From NCBI GenBank assembly GCA_050305405.1, contig JBNLFG010000009.1:62001-126000 (forward strand): a stretch of 64,000 nucleotides of DNA, written 5' to 3'. The translations under genes and the position numbers were made by a program. Origin of the DNA: Desulfolinea sp050305405 (GTDB taxonomy: Bacteria; Chloroflexota; Anaerolineae; Anaerolineales; Villigracilaceae). The notes beneath the pieces are model-generated. The model did not search any database. It had not been told where the DNA came from and was given only the letters and a program-made list of their open reading frames with translations. This document shows positions 26,170 through 35,120 of this stretch, in pieces (within the stretch, counting starts at the first letter, position 1; each line of letters opens with the position of its first letter).

Positions 26170-27087
26170 TTATCTTTCGGATTTCTTATTTACATGCCGC
26201 TTCGCGCCCGGATTTTTGGCTGGGCCTCTGCGATCCGAACTATTGCCCGGCTTTGACTTGGGCTTGCGATCTGTACTATTCCCCGGCTTTCGCTTGTAGC
26301 TGCGCCCCGTCCCACTCCCTGGTTTTGATCTGGGTCGGCGACCCGATTCACTGCTCGGCTTCGACCTGATCCCACTACTCTCCCCTTTCAAAACTTTTAC
26401 TTCATCCTCGTTCAGATAGCGCCATTCCTTCGGCTTCAGACGGCCTAGCGGTAAACCCCCAAACTGGGTACGGATGATCTTCACCACAGGCAACCCAAGC
26501 AAACTGCCCGTCTCACGGATCTGGCGCTTGCGCCCCTCTTTCAGGATCACCTTCAACCACGCACCCTTGCCCGATTTCCCTTCGACAAAAACCTTTGCAG
26601 GCGCAGTGCGATACCCATCTTCGAGTACGATCCCGCGCCGCCAGGCATTCAACTGCTTCTCGTCAGGATGGCGCGCCACCAGAACCTTATAGACTTTTTC
26701 ATGCCCATAACGCGGATGTGAAAGTTTGTTCGCAAGGTCGCCGTCATCCGTCATCAGGATCAAGCCTTCGCTCTCGATATCCAGGCGTCCAACAGGATAA
26801 ATACGTCCCTCGATCGGGATCAGGTCACGCACCGTTGGGCGCGGATCGGGACTGGTCACGGCCGAGATGACACCACGCGGCTTGTTCAAGGCAATGTAAA
26901 TATGCCGCTTGGGAACAGAAATCTCCTTCCCATCAACCGTGATCTTATCTTTATCGGCATTGGCCTTTTGTCCCAATGTAGCGATTTGGCCGTTCACACG
27001 CACACGTCCGGCGGTGATATAGTCTTCACAACTGCGCCGCGAGCCTAAACCTGCATGCGCTAAAATTTTCTGTAATCGATCTTCCAT
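26170..27087 (-). CDS. RsuA/RluB-family pseudouridine synthase with basic repeat tail
   Basis: 305 residues. N-terminal S4 RNA-binding domain (about 1-60: RLQKILAHAGLGSRRSCEDYI) and a synthase domain with catalytic Asp in YPVGRLDIESEGLILMT. The RsuA/RluB/RluE family modifies a single uridine in 16S or 23S rRNA; which one cannot be told. After about residue 237 comes a tail of roughly 68 residues made of four imperfect 12-residue units rich in Arg, Lys, Ser, Pro and Gly (SKPGSGTGRSYK, RKPGNSTDRKPK). Such a basic tail probably adds RNA binding. It starts 2 bases after scpB, so the two are cotranscribed. Confidence 0.9.
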   Translation of the reverse strand: MEDRLQKILAHAGLGSRRSCEDYITAGRVRVNGQIATLGQKANADKDKITVDGKEISVPKRHIYIALNKPRGVISAVTSPDPRPTVRDLIPIEGRIYPVGRLDIESEGLILMTDDGDLANKLSHPRYGHEKVYKVLVARHPDEKQLNAWRRGIVLEDGYRTAPAKVFVEGKSGKGAWLKVILKEGRKRQIRETGSLLGLPVVKIIRTQFGGLPLGRLKPKEWRYLNEDEVKVLKGESSGIRSKPSSESGRRPRSKPGSGTGRSYKRKPGNSTDRKPKSKPGNSSDRRGPAKNPGAKRHVNKKSER

Positions 27088-27089
27088 GT

Positions 27090-27656
27090 TTATTCCTTCA
27101 GGAGCTGAGTATCCATATCTCCGCCAGTGACTTCCGACAAGTCCAAAGTCGGGAGTGCAGCCAGTGAAGACAAGCCAAAATGCTGTAAAAATTCGGGGGT
27201 GGTGCCATATAAGATCGGGCGACCGGGGCCCTCTGCACGCCCACTCTCCTGGATCAGGCCTTTCGTCAGGAGTGAGCGCATCACGCCATCGCTATTCACG
27301 CCACGGATCGCGTCCACTTGCGGACGAGTGACGGGCTGCTGATAAGCGATGATCGATAAAGCTTCAAGGGCAGCGGGACTAAGCTTACTGGTCGCATCCA
27401 GCCCAAGAAAGGTTTCAATTAACGGAGCAAGTTCGGGGGCAGTTGTCAACTGCACACGTCCGCGATGGGTCTGAATCCGCAAGCCACGGGTCACGAGCGT
27501 TTCGTCCAATTCCTTGAGAGCCGCTTCCACTTTCGCGGGCGTCAATTCCAAAACAGTACCTAACTGCGTCAGAGGAACAGGATCTGAAGCTACAAAAAGC
27601 AAGCCTTCCAGCTTGGCAATCAGGGAGAGTTCCGGGGTGCTTTTCAATTCGCTCAT
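27090..27656 (-). CDS. scpB: Segregation and condensation protein B
   Basis: 188 residues, with two winged-helix domains typical of ScpB. Landmarks are IAKLEGLLFVASDPVPLTQL at the N-terminus, LSPAALEALSIIAYQQPVTR, and IRGVNSDGVMRSLLTKGLI. ScpB dimerises and binds ScpA and SMC in the condensin-like complex for chromosome organisation. No scpA gene is seen in the window. The scpB-pseudouridine synthase pairing is common in bacteria. Confidence 0.93.
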   Translation of the reverse strand: MSELKSTPELSLIAKLEGLLFVASDPVPLTQLGTVLELTPAKVEAALKELDETLVTRGLRIQTHRGRVQLTTAPELAPLIETFLGLDATSKLSPAALEALSIIAYQQPVTRPQVDAIRGVNSDGVMRSLLTKGLIQESGRAEGPGRPILYGTTPEFLQHFGLSSLAALPTLDLSEVTGGDMDTQLLKE

Positions 27657-27699
27657 GCTATAATTGCTCCGTTCAATTTTTCTAAAAAAGAGAGAAATA

Positions 27700-28272
27700 A
27701 TGCTTGAAAAAAATAAATTTCAGATATTCCTAATACTATTCGGTGCACTCTTTGTCACACTGGCGTGCACAATGCAGATTGGCGGCCCCGATTACCCCGA
27801 AACGAGCATTCCCGTTTCGGAACAATACGTTACAAACATGAATGAGCAGTTCAAGGCTGCTTTTGAAGCGGCTGCCACCAGCGGAAACGTCATCCTGACG
27901 CTGACCGAGCCGCAACTAACTTCCTATTTAGCACTCAAGTTTCAGGGCCAAAATTCACCGCTTATCACCGAGCCGCAAGTCTATTTGCGCGACGGAAAAA
28001 TGGAGATTTACGGTAAAGCCACACAGGGCTATTTCGTTGCCAATGTCAAGATCACCGTTCAGGTCGGCATTGATGCTGAAGGACAACCTGATATCAAAAT
28101 CACTTCTGCCGATTTCGGCCCGCTGCCCGTGCCAGAAACACTCACGGCTTCAATCGCTGCACTCATCAAAGAGGCATATACCGGTGCCGTGGGGCCTGTA
28201 GCAACCGGTTTTCGCATTGAGCAAATCGGTATCCGCGATGGTTTTATGGTCATGGCAGGGAAGGTCAAATAG
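27700..28272 (+). CDS. Small lipoprotein of unknown function
   Basis: 190 residues from ATG 27700, preceded by an AG-rich site; a -10-like TATAAT is at 27659-27664. A signal peptide ends in LFVTLAC. The rest is a soluble domain with alternating strands (VILTLTEPQLTSYLALKF, VYLRDGKMEIYGKATQGYF, VANVKITVQV). The pattern is reminiscent of LmeA/DUF2993- or YpmS-like proteins, which have lipid-binding TULIP-like folds, but this is weak. Next to another lipoprotein gene 4 bases downstream. Confidence 0.7.
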   Translation: MLEKNKFQIFLILFGALFVTLACTMQIGGPDYPETSIPVSEQYVTNMNEQFKAAFEAAATSGNVILTLTEPQLTSYLALKFQGQNSPLITEPQVYLRDGKMEIYGKATQGYFVANVKITVQVGIDAEGQPDIKITSADFGPLPVPETLTASIAALIKEAYTGAVGPVATGFRIEQIGIRDGFMVMAGKVK

Positions 28273-28275
28273 CGA

Positions 28276-29976
28276 GTGGATTATACCAGCAAGGCGCTCT
28301 TTGCGATGATTTCTGGTCAATACACAGCAATCCCAAATATGGATGGTTTTGCGAGGCAGGCTTCAGCCCAACGCCGCAATCTCAGCGGGCATTTGTGGAT
28401 ATTCGTATTCGCCCTCCTTTTGGCTGGCTGCGGAGCCCCAAAAGTTTTACAAGACGAGATACAGATCGGCATTAACGCGGATGGACAAAGCTACGCCCTT
28501 CAGCTTCCGGCTGGCTCCAACGTGGAACAAGCCTTGGAAAGCGCATCCATCACCGTCAACGAAAGCGACCGGGTTGAACCGCCCCCCTACACCCTCCTCA
28601 GCAATGGAGACAGAATTCAACTCACGCGTGTGGAAGAAGTCTTTGAAACCCAGGAAGAAATCATCCCCTACGAACGCCAAATTGTGCGCAACGAATCCTT
28701 GCCCGAAGGCGAAACCCGCCTGATTCAACTTGGGCAAAACGGGCTTCAGGAAATCACATATCGCAGCGTCCGCGAAGATGGCGAAGAGATCAGCAACAAT
28801 CTGGTCAAAACCGTTGTTTTACAAGAAGCCATCCCCGAGATCACAATGGTCGGCGTGCAGGCGGTATTCGCCCCGATTCCCATTCCTGGTGTAATTGCCT
28901 ATCTCTCCGGCGGCAATGCCTGGATCATGGAAGACTCCACTGCAAATCGGCGCGCCATCGTCACCACCGGTGACCTGGATGGTCGTATTTTTGCCCTGTC
29001 CCCAAACGCAGGCTGGTTGCTTTTCTCCCGAAAATCTGAGAAAGACCCGGCAGAAGAGATCAATACACTTTGGGTAGTCAGCACGACGGGCGTACCCAAA
29101 GACCCCATCGCGATTGGCGCATCCAATGTGGTACACTTCGCCGGTTGGCGCCCCAATGCAGGCGCGCGCGTCTACTACTCCACCGTAGAACCACGTGCCG
29201 CCGCCCCGGGCTGGCAGGCAAATAATGATTTATTTATGATCAGTTTCAGCGCAAGTTGGTCTGCCAAGCCAAAAGAAATTGTCGAAGCGAATGCAGGTGG
29301 TATCTATGGCTGGTGGGGCATGAGCTTTGCCTGGTCTCCTGACGGCCGAAAACTCGCCTACGCTCGCCCCGATGGTATCGGTCTCGTCGATGTCGAAAAC
29401 GGCGATTTTGAACCTTTACTCGATATTACAGCGCTCAGCACACACAGCGATTGGGCATGGATTCCCGGTCTGAGTTGGGGCGGTGACGGTCGTACACTCT
29501 ACACTGTCACGCATGCGCCCTCATCAAACCTGATCGGTTTGGAAGACTCGCCTTATTTTGATCTGAGCGCAGTCTCGCTCACAAATAACACCAGCATCCA
29601 ACTCTCGCCGCAAACAGGCATGTTTGCTTATCCTTCCGCATCGCCTATTCGCCCAAGCGGCAAAGAGAAGATGTACCAGGTCGCCTACTTACAGGCAATT
29701 TTTCCTGCTCAAAGCGAAACCAGCCGCTATCGAGTCGTGATTATGGACAGAGATGGATCAAACCGTCGCGTCATTTTCCCCCCTGAAGATGCGCCCGGTC
29801 TGGAACCCCAAACACCCATCTGGACACCTGATCCGGTTCCCGGTCAGACAGGCGATTTTCTCGCAGTCGTCTATCAGGGCAACCTTTGGTTGATCGATTC
29901 TGGCTCAGCACAAGCACACCAAATTACCGGCGACGGGCTCATCAGTCGCATCGACTGGAAAAGTCTTTCCAACTAA
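28276..29976 (+). CDS. Lipoprotein with DUF348/G5-like modules and beta-propeller domain
   Basis: About 566 residues if GTG 28276 is used; ATG codons at 28306 or 28339 are other possible starts, all upstream of the lipobox LLLAGC (about residue 52). The N-terminal half holds a DUF348-type ubiquitin-like segment (about 60-115) and a G5-type segment (FETQEEIIPYERQIV), modules found in cell-wall proteins such as YabE. From about 205 onward, repeated WSPDGRKLAYARPDG- and WGGDGRTLYTVTH-like units form a TolB/WD40-like propeller. Probably a surface protein that binds peptidoglycan or polysaccharide. It is close to the polysaccharide-related gene that follows. Confidence 0.75.
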   Translation: MDYTSKALFAMISGQYTAIPNMDGFARQASAQRRNLSGHLWIFVFALLLAGCGAPKVLQDEIQIGINADGQSYALQLPAGSNVEQALESASITVNESDRVEPPPYTLLSNGDRIQLTRVEEVFETQEEIIPYERQIVRNESLPEGETRLIQLGQNGLQEITYRSVREDGEEISNNLVKTVVLQEAIPEITMVGVQAVFAPIPIPGVIAYLSGGNAWIMEDSTANRRAIVTTGDLDGRIFALSPNAGWLLFSRKSEKDPAEEINTLWVVSTTGVPKDPIAIGASNVVHFAGWRPNAGARVYYSTVEPRAAAPGWQANNDLFMISFSASWSAKPKEIVEANAGGIYGWWGMSFAWSPDGRKLAYARPDGIGLVDVENGDFEPLLDITALSTHSDWAWIPGLSWGGDGRTLYTVTHAPSSNLIGLEDSPYFDLSAVSLTNNTSIQLSPQTGMFAYPSASPIRPSGKEKMYQVAYLQAIFPAQSETSRYRVVIMDRDGSNRRVIFPPEDAPGLEPQTPIWTPDPVPGQTGDFLAVVYQGNLWLIDSGSAQAHQITGDGLISRIDWKSLSN

Positions 29977-29988
29977 AAAGGATTTTTT

Positions 29989-30945
29989 ATGCGTATTCTT
30001 ATCACTGGTGCCGCAGGATTTCTCGGCTCTCACCTTTGCGATTATCTTCTTGCAGACGGACACCAAGTTGTCGGCATGGACAACTTCATCACGGGCAATC
30101 CCGAAAACATCGCCCATTTAGCGGGCAATCTCAATTTCAGCTTTTATCAGCACGATGTTTCCAACTACATCTTCCTGCCCGAAAAAGTCGATGCCGTAAT
30201 GCACTTCGCATCACCCGCCAGCCCGAATCCGGATTCTGAACGCGCCTACTTCAACCTCCCCATCCAGACGATGAAAGCCGGTGCTCTGGGAACGCATAAT
30301 TCGCTCGGCGTTGCAAAAGCGCATAACGCAAAATTCCTGCTCGCCTCCACCAGTGAGATATATGGCGACCCGACCGTCCACCCCCAGAGCGAAGACTACC
30401 CCGGGAATGTGGATCCGATTGGGACACGTGCTGTCTACGACGAGGCGAAACGATTCGCGGAATCGCTGACGATGGCATACCACCGTTATCACGGTCTAGA
30501 CACACGCATCGTACGCATCTTCAACACCTACGGCCCCCGTATGGATTTGGAAGATGGGCGCGCGCTGCCGAACTTCCTCAAACAAGCCCTGCTCGGACAA
30601 GAACTGACCGTCTACGGTGACGGACAACAAACCCGCTCCTTCTGCTATGTCTCCGACCTGATCGAAGGCATTGTCCGCTTACTCTACTCAGACGAGAACT
30701 TCCCCGTCAACATCGGCAACCCCGACGAGATTACCATCCTGCAATTTGCTGAAGCGATCAATCGTGTCACCGAAAATCAGGCTGGCGTGACCTTCGTACC
30801 CAGCGGACGCAGCGCGCGCGACCCCCAACGTCGCCGTCCGGACGTGACCCGTGCCAAAGAAATTCTCAAATGGGAAGCGAAAATTGGCCTGGATGAAGGG
30901 ATTTCCCGCACCATGCCATACTTCAAAGAGAAACTGGGCATCTAG
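29989..30945 (+). CDS. NAD-dependent sugar epimerase, probable UDP-glucuronate decarboxylase
   Basis: 318 residues of the extended short-chain dehydrogenase family. It has the Rossmann motif TGAAGFLGSHL (6-16), catalytic Ser/Thr in STSEIYGDP, YDEAKR with the catalytic Tyr-Lys pair, RIFNTYGPRMDLEDGR and RSFCYVSDLIEG. These signatures and HFASPASPNPD fit UDP-xylose synthase (UXS), which makes UDP-xylose from UDP-glucuronate. Other epimerases of this family remain possible. It is followed at once by a GtrA protein, consistent with cell-surface glycan synthesis. Confidence 0.87.
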   Translation: MRILITGAAGFLGSHLCDYLLADGHQVVGMDNFITGNPENIAHLAGNLNFSFYQHDVSNYIFLPEKVDAVMHFASPASPNPDSERAYFNLPIQTMKAGALGTHNSLGVAKAHNAKFLLASTSEIYGDPTVHPQSEDYPGNVDPIGTRAVYDEAKRFAESLTMAYHRYHGLDTRIVRIFNTYGPRMDLEDGRALPNFLKQALLGQELTVYGDGQQTRSFCYVSDLIEGIVRLLYSDENFPVNIGNPDEITILQFAEAINRVTENQAGVTFVPSGRSARDPQRRRPDVTRAKEILKWEAKIGLDEGISRTMPYFKEKLGI

Positions 30946-30946
30946 C

Positions 30947-31432
30947 GTGGCGACAAAGATATTCGCACCAAAAGAGCGCGTACGCTTCTTCCGTTTTGCC
31001 ATTGTCGGTGTAATCGGTGCAATCATCGACTTTGGCATCATGAATCTGCTTACACAGGTTTTCAATGCCTCTCTCGTACTTGCAGGGACAGTCTCCTTTA
31101 TCAGCGCTGTCTTCTCCAACTTCATTTGGAACCGCTATTGGACCTACCCCGAATCGCGCTCACGCCCTATCGTCAAGCAACTGGGCATGTTCTTCGCCGT
31201 TAACATCGCGGGGATGGCGATTCGACTTCCGATCTTACATTATCTTGAACCACCCTTGCATACACTCTTCAATGGATTTCAACTAAACCTGCCGGTTGAC
31301 GCCGATTTTCTCGCCAAGAACTTTACTTTGGCATTTGCAGTTGGTGTCGTAATGCTCTGGAATTTTTTCATCAACCGTTATTGGACGTATAATGATGTAG
31401 ACCAACCCGTTCTAACGCAGGTTGCAGAGTAG
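30947..31432 (+). CDS. GtrA-family membrane protein
   Basis: 161 residues from GTG 30947, one base after the epimerase stop; the open frame upstream overlaps the epimerase and is not supported. About four membrane helices, with the GtrA pattern FFRFAIVGVIGAIIDFGIMN, NFIWNRYWTYPESR and a second FFINRYWTYND. GtrA proteins are thought to help flip lipid-linked sugars. The link to the epimerase suggests a role in surface glycan assembly. Confidence 0.87.
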   Translation: MATKIFAPKERVRFFRFAIVGVIGAIIDFGIMNLLTQVFNASLVLAGTVSFISAVFSNFIWNRYWTYPESRSRPIVKQLGMFFAVNIAGMAIRLPILHYLEPPLHTLFNGFQLNLPVDADFLAKNFTLAFAVGVVMLWNFFINRYWTYNDVDQPVLTQVAE

Positions 31433-31463
31433 GCTTCCTTATATTTTTTTCGCGGAGAGAAAC

Positions 31464-31841
31464 GTGGCAAACCAAAAATCCATCATCCCAATTTACACCA
31501 CCAAAGGTGATGCAGAAGCATTCCTCGTCTATCCCTATATTTACAATCGGATTGGCGACTGGATTGGCTGGATCACGCCGGAACGTGATATTTACTCAGT
31601 GCTCGGGCATTACGTCGGTTTTCTAGGTAACGGGCCGCGTATTCTGCGCAAACGTTCCATCGAAATCGCCACCACCAGTAAACGGCCACCTCCACGCCCA
31701 CCCAAAGTCTACCCTCCCGCTACGTTGCCGCTCGCCCCATTAATGGCAGAACTCAACCACAGCGAGATCGACGTCCTTCTCAACGAGCCGGAACGCCTCC
31801 ACACTGCCGATTCCGGCGAATTCCGCGAGGATATGGACTAA
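31464..31841 (+). CDS. Hypothetical protein, 4-fold beta-flower-like
   Basis: 125 residues from GTG 31464, preceded by CGGAGAG; earlier in-frame codons have no support. The N-terminal half shows short strand repeats with aromatic and Gly residues (IYTTKGDAEAFLVYPYIYNR, WIGWITPERDIYSVLGHYVG), which recalls the small 4-fold beta-flower domain, but this is only a visual resemblance. The C-terminal half is rich in Pro and basic residues. It ends 1 base before the thioesterase gene. Function unknown. Confidence 0.65.
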   Translation: MANQKSIIPIYTTKGDAEAFLVYPYIYNRIGDWIGWITPERDIYSVLGHYVGFLGNGPRILRKRSIEIATTSKRPPPRPPKVYPPATLPLAPLMAELNHSEIDVLLNEPERLHTADSGEFREDMD

Positions 31842-31842
31842 A

Positions 31843-32322
31843 ATGAGCAAAAAAAATCCCGCCAAGCCAATCAGCGCCTCGCGCATTTCCATCGCACAAT
31901 TAATGCAACCGGAACATGCCAACAGTCATGGCAATGTCCATGGCGGTTGGATCATGAAACTTGTCGACGAGGCTGGCGCTCTGGCGTCCATGCGCCACGC
32001 CCAACAAAAGGTCGTTACCGTCGCCATTGACCAGATGACCTTCCAGCAGCCGATCCGTATTGGGGATCTAATCATCCTGAATGCCGAAGTCAGCTATGTT
32101 GGACGCACCTCCCTCGAAGCCGAAGTACAGGTGCATGCTGAAAACCCCGTCACCGGAGAACAAGTCCACACCAACGCAGCCTACCTTGTTTATGTTGCCA
32201 TTGACGAACACGGCAAGGCTGTCGAAGTCCCGGCCCTCATCCCGGAAACAGAAGCCGAAAAAGAACGCATGCAGGCCGGTGAAGCCCGCCAAAAATATCG
32301 TCTTTCCCAAAAGAAAAAATGA
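31843..32322 (+). CDS. Acyl-CoA thioesterase, hotdog family (YciA/ACOT type)
   Basis: 159 residues. The hotdog signature HGNVHGGWIMKLVDEAGALA (about 26-45) contains the catalytic Asp, and VTVAIDQMTFQQPIRIGDLI follows. Enzymes of this type hydrolyse acyl-CoA to free acid and CoA. The C-terminus is charged and Lys-rich. It overlaps the next gene by 4 bases and lies 1 base after a hypothetical gene. It is far from the beta-oxidation operon of this window, so its role may be housekeeping. Confidence 0.88.
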   Translation: MSKKNPAKPISASRISIAQLMQPEHANSHGNVHGGWIMKLVDEAGALASMRHAQQKVVTVAIDQMTFQQPIRIGDLIILNAEVSYVGRTSLEAEVQVHAENPVTGEQVHTNAAYLVYVAIDEHGKAVEVPALIPETEAEKERMQAGEARQKYRLSQKKK

Positions 32323-33533
32323 GCGAAGAAACCCTCCCTCCCATCCCCGAATTACCCGGTGAGAAAAAAGAACGCCAAGCACATCCTTTTCGCACCCTAA
32401 AAGAATTGCTGGATCACGTTTCAGGTAAAGACTTACCCCCGCTGACGCTGGAAGATGGCGGCAAAGCGGAGAGTTTGCCTTTCCCCTTTCTTGCGATTGT
32501 CGGGCAATGGGAAATGAAGCTCGCCCTCACATTGGGCTTGATCAACCCCAATATAGGCGGCATTCTTCTCGTCGGGCCACGCGGCACAGCCAAAACCACC
32601 GCTGTACGCAGCCTGGTAGACCTCATGCCCCAAGTCGAGCGGAGTACCTGCCACTACGGCTGCCTTCCTGAAGATATCGAAGTTGGCGGCATTGATGCCG
32701 TTTGCCCTGACTGCGCAAAAAAATACGGCGAAGGCATATCCCTGACCATCTCCGACCGCGTCCGCCTAATCGAGTTACCACTCAACGCACAGCTCGACAA
32801 TGTCATCGGTGGCATCGACGAGCGTGCCGCGCTACATCAGCGTATGCGCTTACGCCCGGGCATCCTCGCGCAAGCCGACCGCAACCTGCTCTACATCGAC
32901 GAAGTCAACTTGCTCAAAGACGACGTTATCGACGCCATTCTTGATGCCGCCGCCCAAGGTTCCTACACGCTGCGGCGCGGCCCCGCTTCTGCCACCTACC
33001 GTTCTCGTTTTCTGTTAGTTGGATCGATGAATCCAGAAGAAGGGCGTCTGCGCCCACAGATTATGGATCGCTTTGGCCTACGTGTGATCGTGCGCGGATT
33101 GGATGATGCCAAAGAGCGTCTTGAAGCCTATCGACGTGTACAAGCCTATCTCCAGGCCCCGCGCCAGATTATCGGGACATACGCCGCCGAAATGGCCGCC
33201 GTTAGAAAAGAATTACAAGAAACTCGAAAACGTCTCGTTAACGTGCGTATCTCAGACAAAGTCGCCAAAGAAGCAATTGCCCTCATCCAAAAGTTAGGCG
33301 TGGATTCACTCCGTGCAGAGATCACCTGGTTCGAAGCTGCACGCGCCTATGCCGCCGCCAGTGGACGCACCACCGTTAAATCCGCAGACTTGCACGCCGT
33401 CGCGCCGATGGCGCTGCGCCTGCGTCGCTCAAAATTCATCGACGAGTACTTCGACGATCAACAAGGGGAAGAAGAAGAACTCTCGACATTGCTGAAACCC
33501 TTCGCGCGCAAAAAGCGGACTACGAAAAAATAA
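32319..33533 (+). CDS. Magnesium-chelatase I-like AAA+ ATPase
   Basis: 404 residues. Walker A GPRGTAKT (86-93) and Walker B LLYIDE (190-195) with the ChlI/BchI helix insertion (VNLLKDDVIDAILDAAAQGS) and arginine region (RLRPQIMDRFGL). Between the Walker motifs lies a Cys cluster (Cys111, 115, 129 and 132) that could hold a metal. ChlI with ChlD and ChlH inserts Mg into protoporphyrin, but no D or H subunit gene is adjacent, so it may serve another chelatase or a MoxR-like role. It overlaps the thioesterase gene by 4 bases. Confidence 0.85.
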   Translation: MSEETLPPIPELPGEKKERQAHPFRTLKELLDHVSGKDLPPLTLEDGGKAESLPFPFLAIVGQWEMKLALTLGLINPNIGGILLVGPRGTAKTTAVRSLVDLMPQVERSTCHYGCLPEDIEVGGIDAVCPDCAKKYGEGISLTISDRVRLIELPLNAQLDNVIGGIDERAALHQRMRLRPGILAQADRNLLYIDEVNLLKDDVIDAILDAAAQGSYTLRRGPASATYRSRFLLVGSMNPEEGRLRPQIMDRFGLRVIVRGLDDAKERLEAYRRVQAYLQAPRQIIGTYAAEMAAVRKELQETRKRLVNVRISDKVAKEAIALIQKLGVDSLRAEITWFEAARAYAAASGRTTVKSADLHAVAPMALRLRRSKFIDEYFDDQQGEEEELSTLLKPFARKKRTTKK

Positions 33534-33575
33534 AACGCGAAATGTGATTGTCACACTTCACGTCTTAACATCCCC

Positions 33576-35120
33576 ATGCTTTCAAAAACAAAACACATCC
33601 CTATCCTCATCATCCTGCTCGTCTGCCTCATCATTGGTATCTTCACCTTTCAAGATTACGGCATGACATGGGATGAATATCTTTACTACGGTTACGGAGA
33701 AGCAATCGGATACGCTTACTCCATCCCCGCACGTCTGAGTGGAGATTTCGATCTTAATCTTGCTTACGGGCCCAGTGGAACAGACCATCGCAATCGTGGG
33801 CCTGTTTATCTCCTGCTCACGCGCATCCCTGTTTTAACCTTAAATACGCTCACAAATATAGATATCGCCTCTCTCTGGCATCTTTTCAATTTCATCACGT
33901 TTTTGATCGGTGTTTTCTACCTTTATAAACTTGCCCTGCGCTGGCTCAAGCCCAATAGCGCCTTTTGGGCAACCTTGCTTTATCTGACACAGCCTTTACT
34001 CTGGGGGCATGCATTTATCAACCCGAAAGACCCACCCTTTGCGAGCATATTCATCATCACCATCTATTATGGCTTCAAGATGGTGGACGCCTTCGCCAAT
34101 GAAGGAAAAAGCCATAAATCGAGATTACAACTTGTTATTCTTGTAGGCATCCTAACTGGCATCGCGACCAACTTGCGCATCATCGCGCCATTGATCGCCG
34201 CATTGATTTTTCTCTACGCCTTGCTGAAAGGCCAAAAGAAAACCCTTCTCTGGTTTCTACCAATTGGGATGATCGCATTATTCATCACCTACGTGACTTG
34301 GCCCTACTTATGGGATGCCCCTATCCAACGCTTCATCGAAGTATTGACTTTGATGTCCCATAACCCAACCAAACTCAAAGTTCTCTTTTACGGACAAGAA
34401 TACCGCGCCTACGAATTACCGCTACGCTACCTGCCCGTTTTACTTGGCATCACGCTCACAGAACCGGTCTGGATATTATTTACGCTCGGCTTGGGCGTCA
34501 TCACAGTGAAGGGATTCAAAAAGAATCTGGAGTGGAAAAGTCTGAGAATCATCATCTTTTGGTTTGCCTTTATGGTTGCCTATGTGCTCATCATGCGTCC
34601 GCCGATGTATGATAACTATCGCCATTTTCTGTTCATTCTGCCTCCGGTTTTCATCGTCGCAGGCTTTGCAATGGAGCAACTCTCCGAATGGATCAAGCCA
34701 GTCTGGTTAAGTGCCGCAGTCATGCTTGGCATACTCTCTTTTGGAATACGCGGTACACTCAGACTGCATCCTTACGAGTATGCTTATTACAATTCGTTCG
34801 CTGGCGGAGTCAGCGGCGCACAGGGAACCTTCGAAACAGACTACTGGCTAACCTGTTATAAAGAAACCATGGAAGCCTTTGATGACTTCAGCGCCGGAAA
34901 AGAAACCGAACTAATCGCATATCGCGAAGCAGCCAATGCTGCTTACTATGCATCTGAGAATATTAAATTCGTCAATTCCTATCCCATTCAGCCGGGAGAG
35001 TATCTGCTCCTTTCAGCAAGGCTTGATGAAGTCCACAACATAGAGAAAAAGTCCCCTAACATCATTGAAATCGGTCGGGATGGGGCTGTATTTTGCGCTA
35101 TTCGGGAGATCGAACCATGA
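33576..35120 (+). CDS. GT-C glycosyltransferase-like polytopic membrane protein
   Basis: 514 residues and about ten or more membrane helices. After the first helix is TWDEYLYYGYGEA, an acidic motif in the first extracytoplasmic loop typical of GT-C (GT39/GT83, PMT/ArnT-like) enzymes that use polyprenyl-phosphate sugars. The C-terminal part is soluble (about 415-514). The acceptor is unknown. The gene overlaps rsmD by 4 bases. It starts 42 bases after the ATPase gene. Confidence 0.78.
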   Translation: MLSKTKHIPILIILLVCLIIGIFTFQDYGMTWDEYLYYGYGEAIGYAYSIPARLSGDFDLNLAYGPSGTDHRNRGPVYLLLTRIPVLTLNTLTNIDIASLWHLFNFITFLIGVFYLYKLALRWLKPNSAFWATLLYLTQPLLWGHAFINPKDPPFASIFIITIYYGFKMVDAFANEGKSHKSRLQLVILVGILTGIATNLRIIAPLIAALIFLYALLKGQKKTLLWFLPIGMIALFITYVTWPYLWDAPIQRFIEVLTLMSHNPTKLKVLFYGQEYRAYELPLRYLPVLLGITLTEPVWILFTLGLGVITVKGFKKNLEWKSLRIIIFWFAFMVAYVLIMRPPMYDNYRHFLFILPPVFIVAGFAMEQLSEWIKPVWLSAAVMLGILSFGIRGTLRLHPYEYAYYNSFAGGVSGAQGTFETDYWLTCYKETMEAFDDFSAGKETELIAYREAANAAYYASENIKFVNSYPIQPGEYLLLSARLDEVHNIEKKSPNIIEIGRDGAVFCAIREIEP

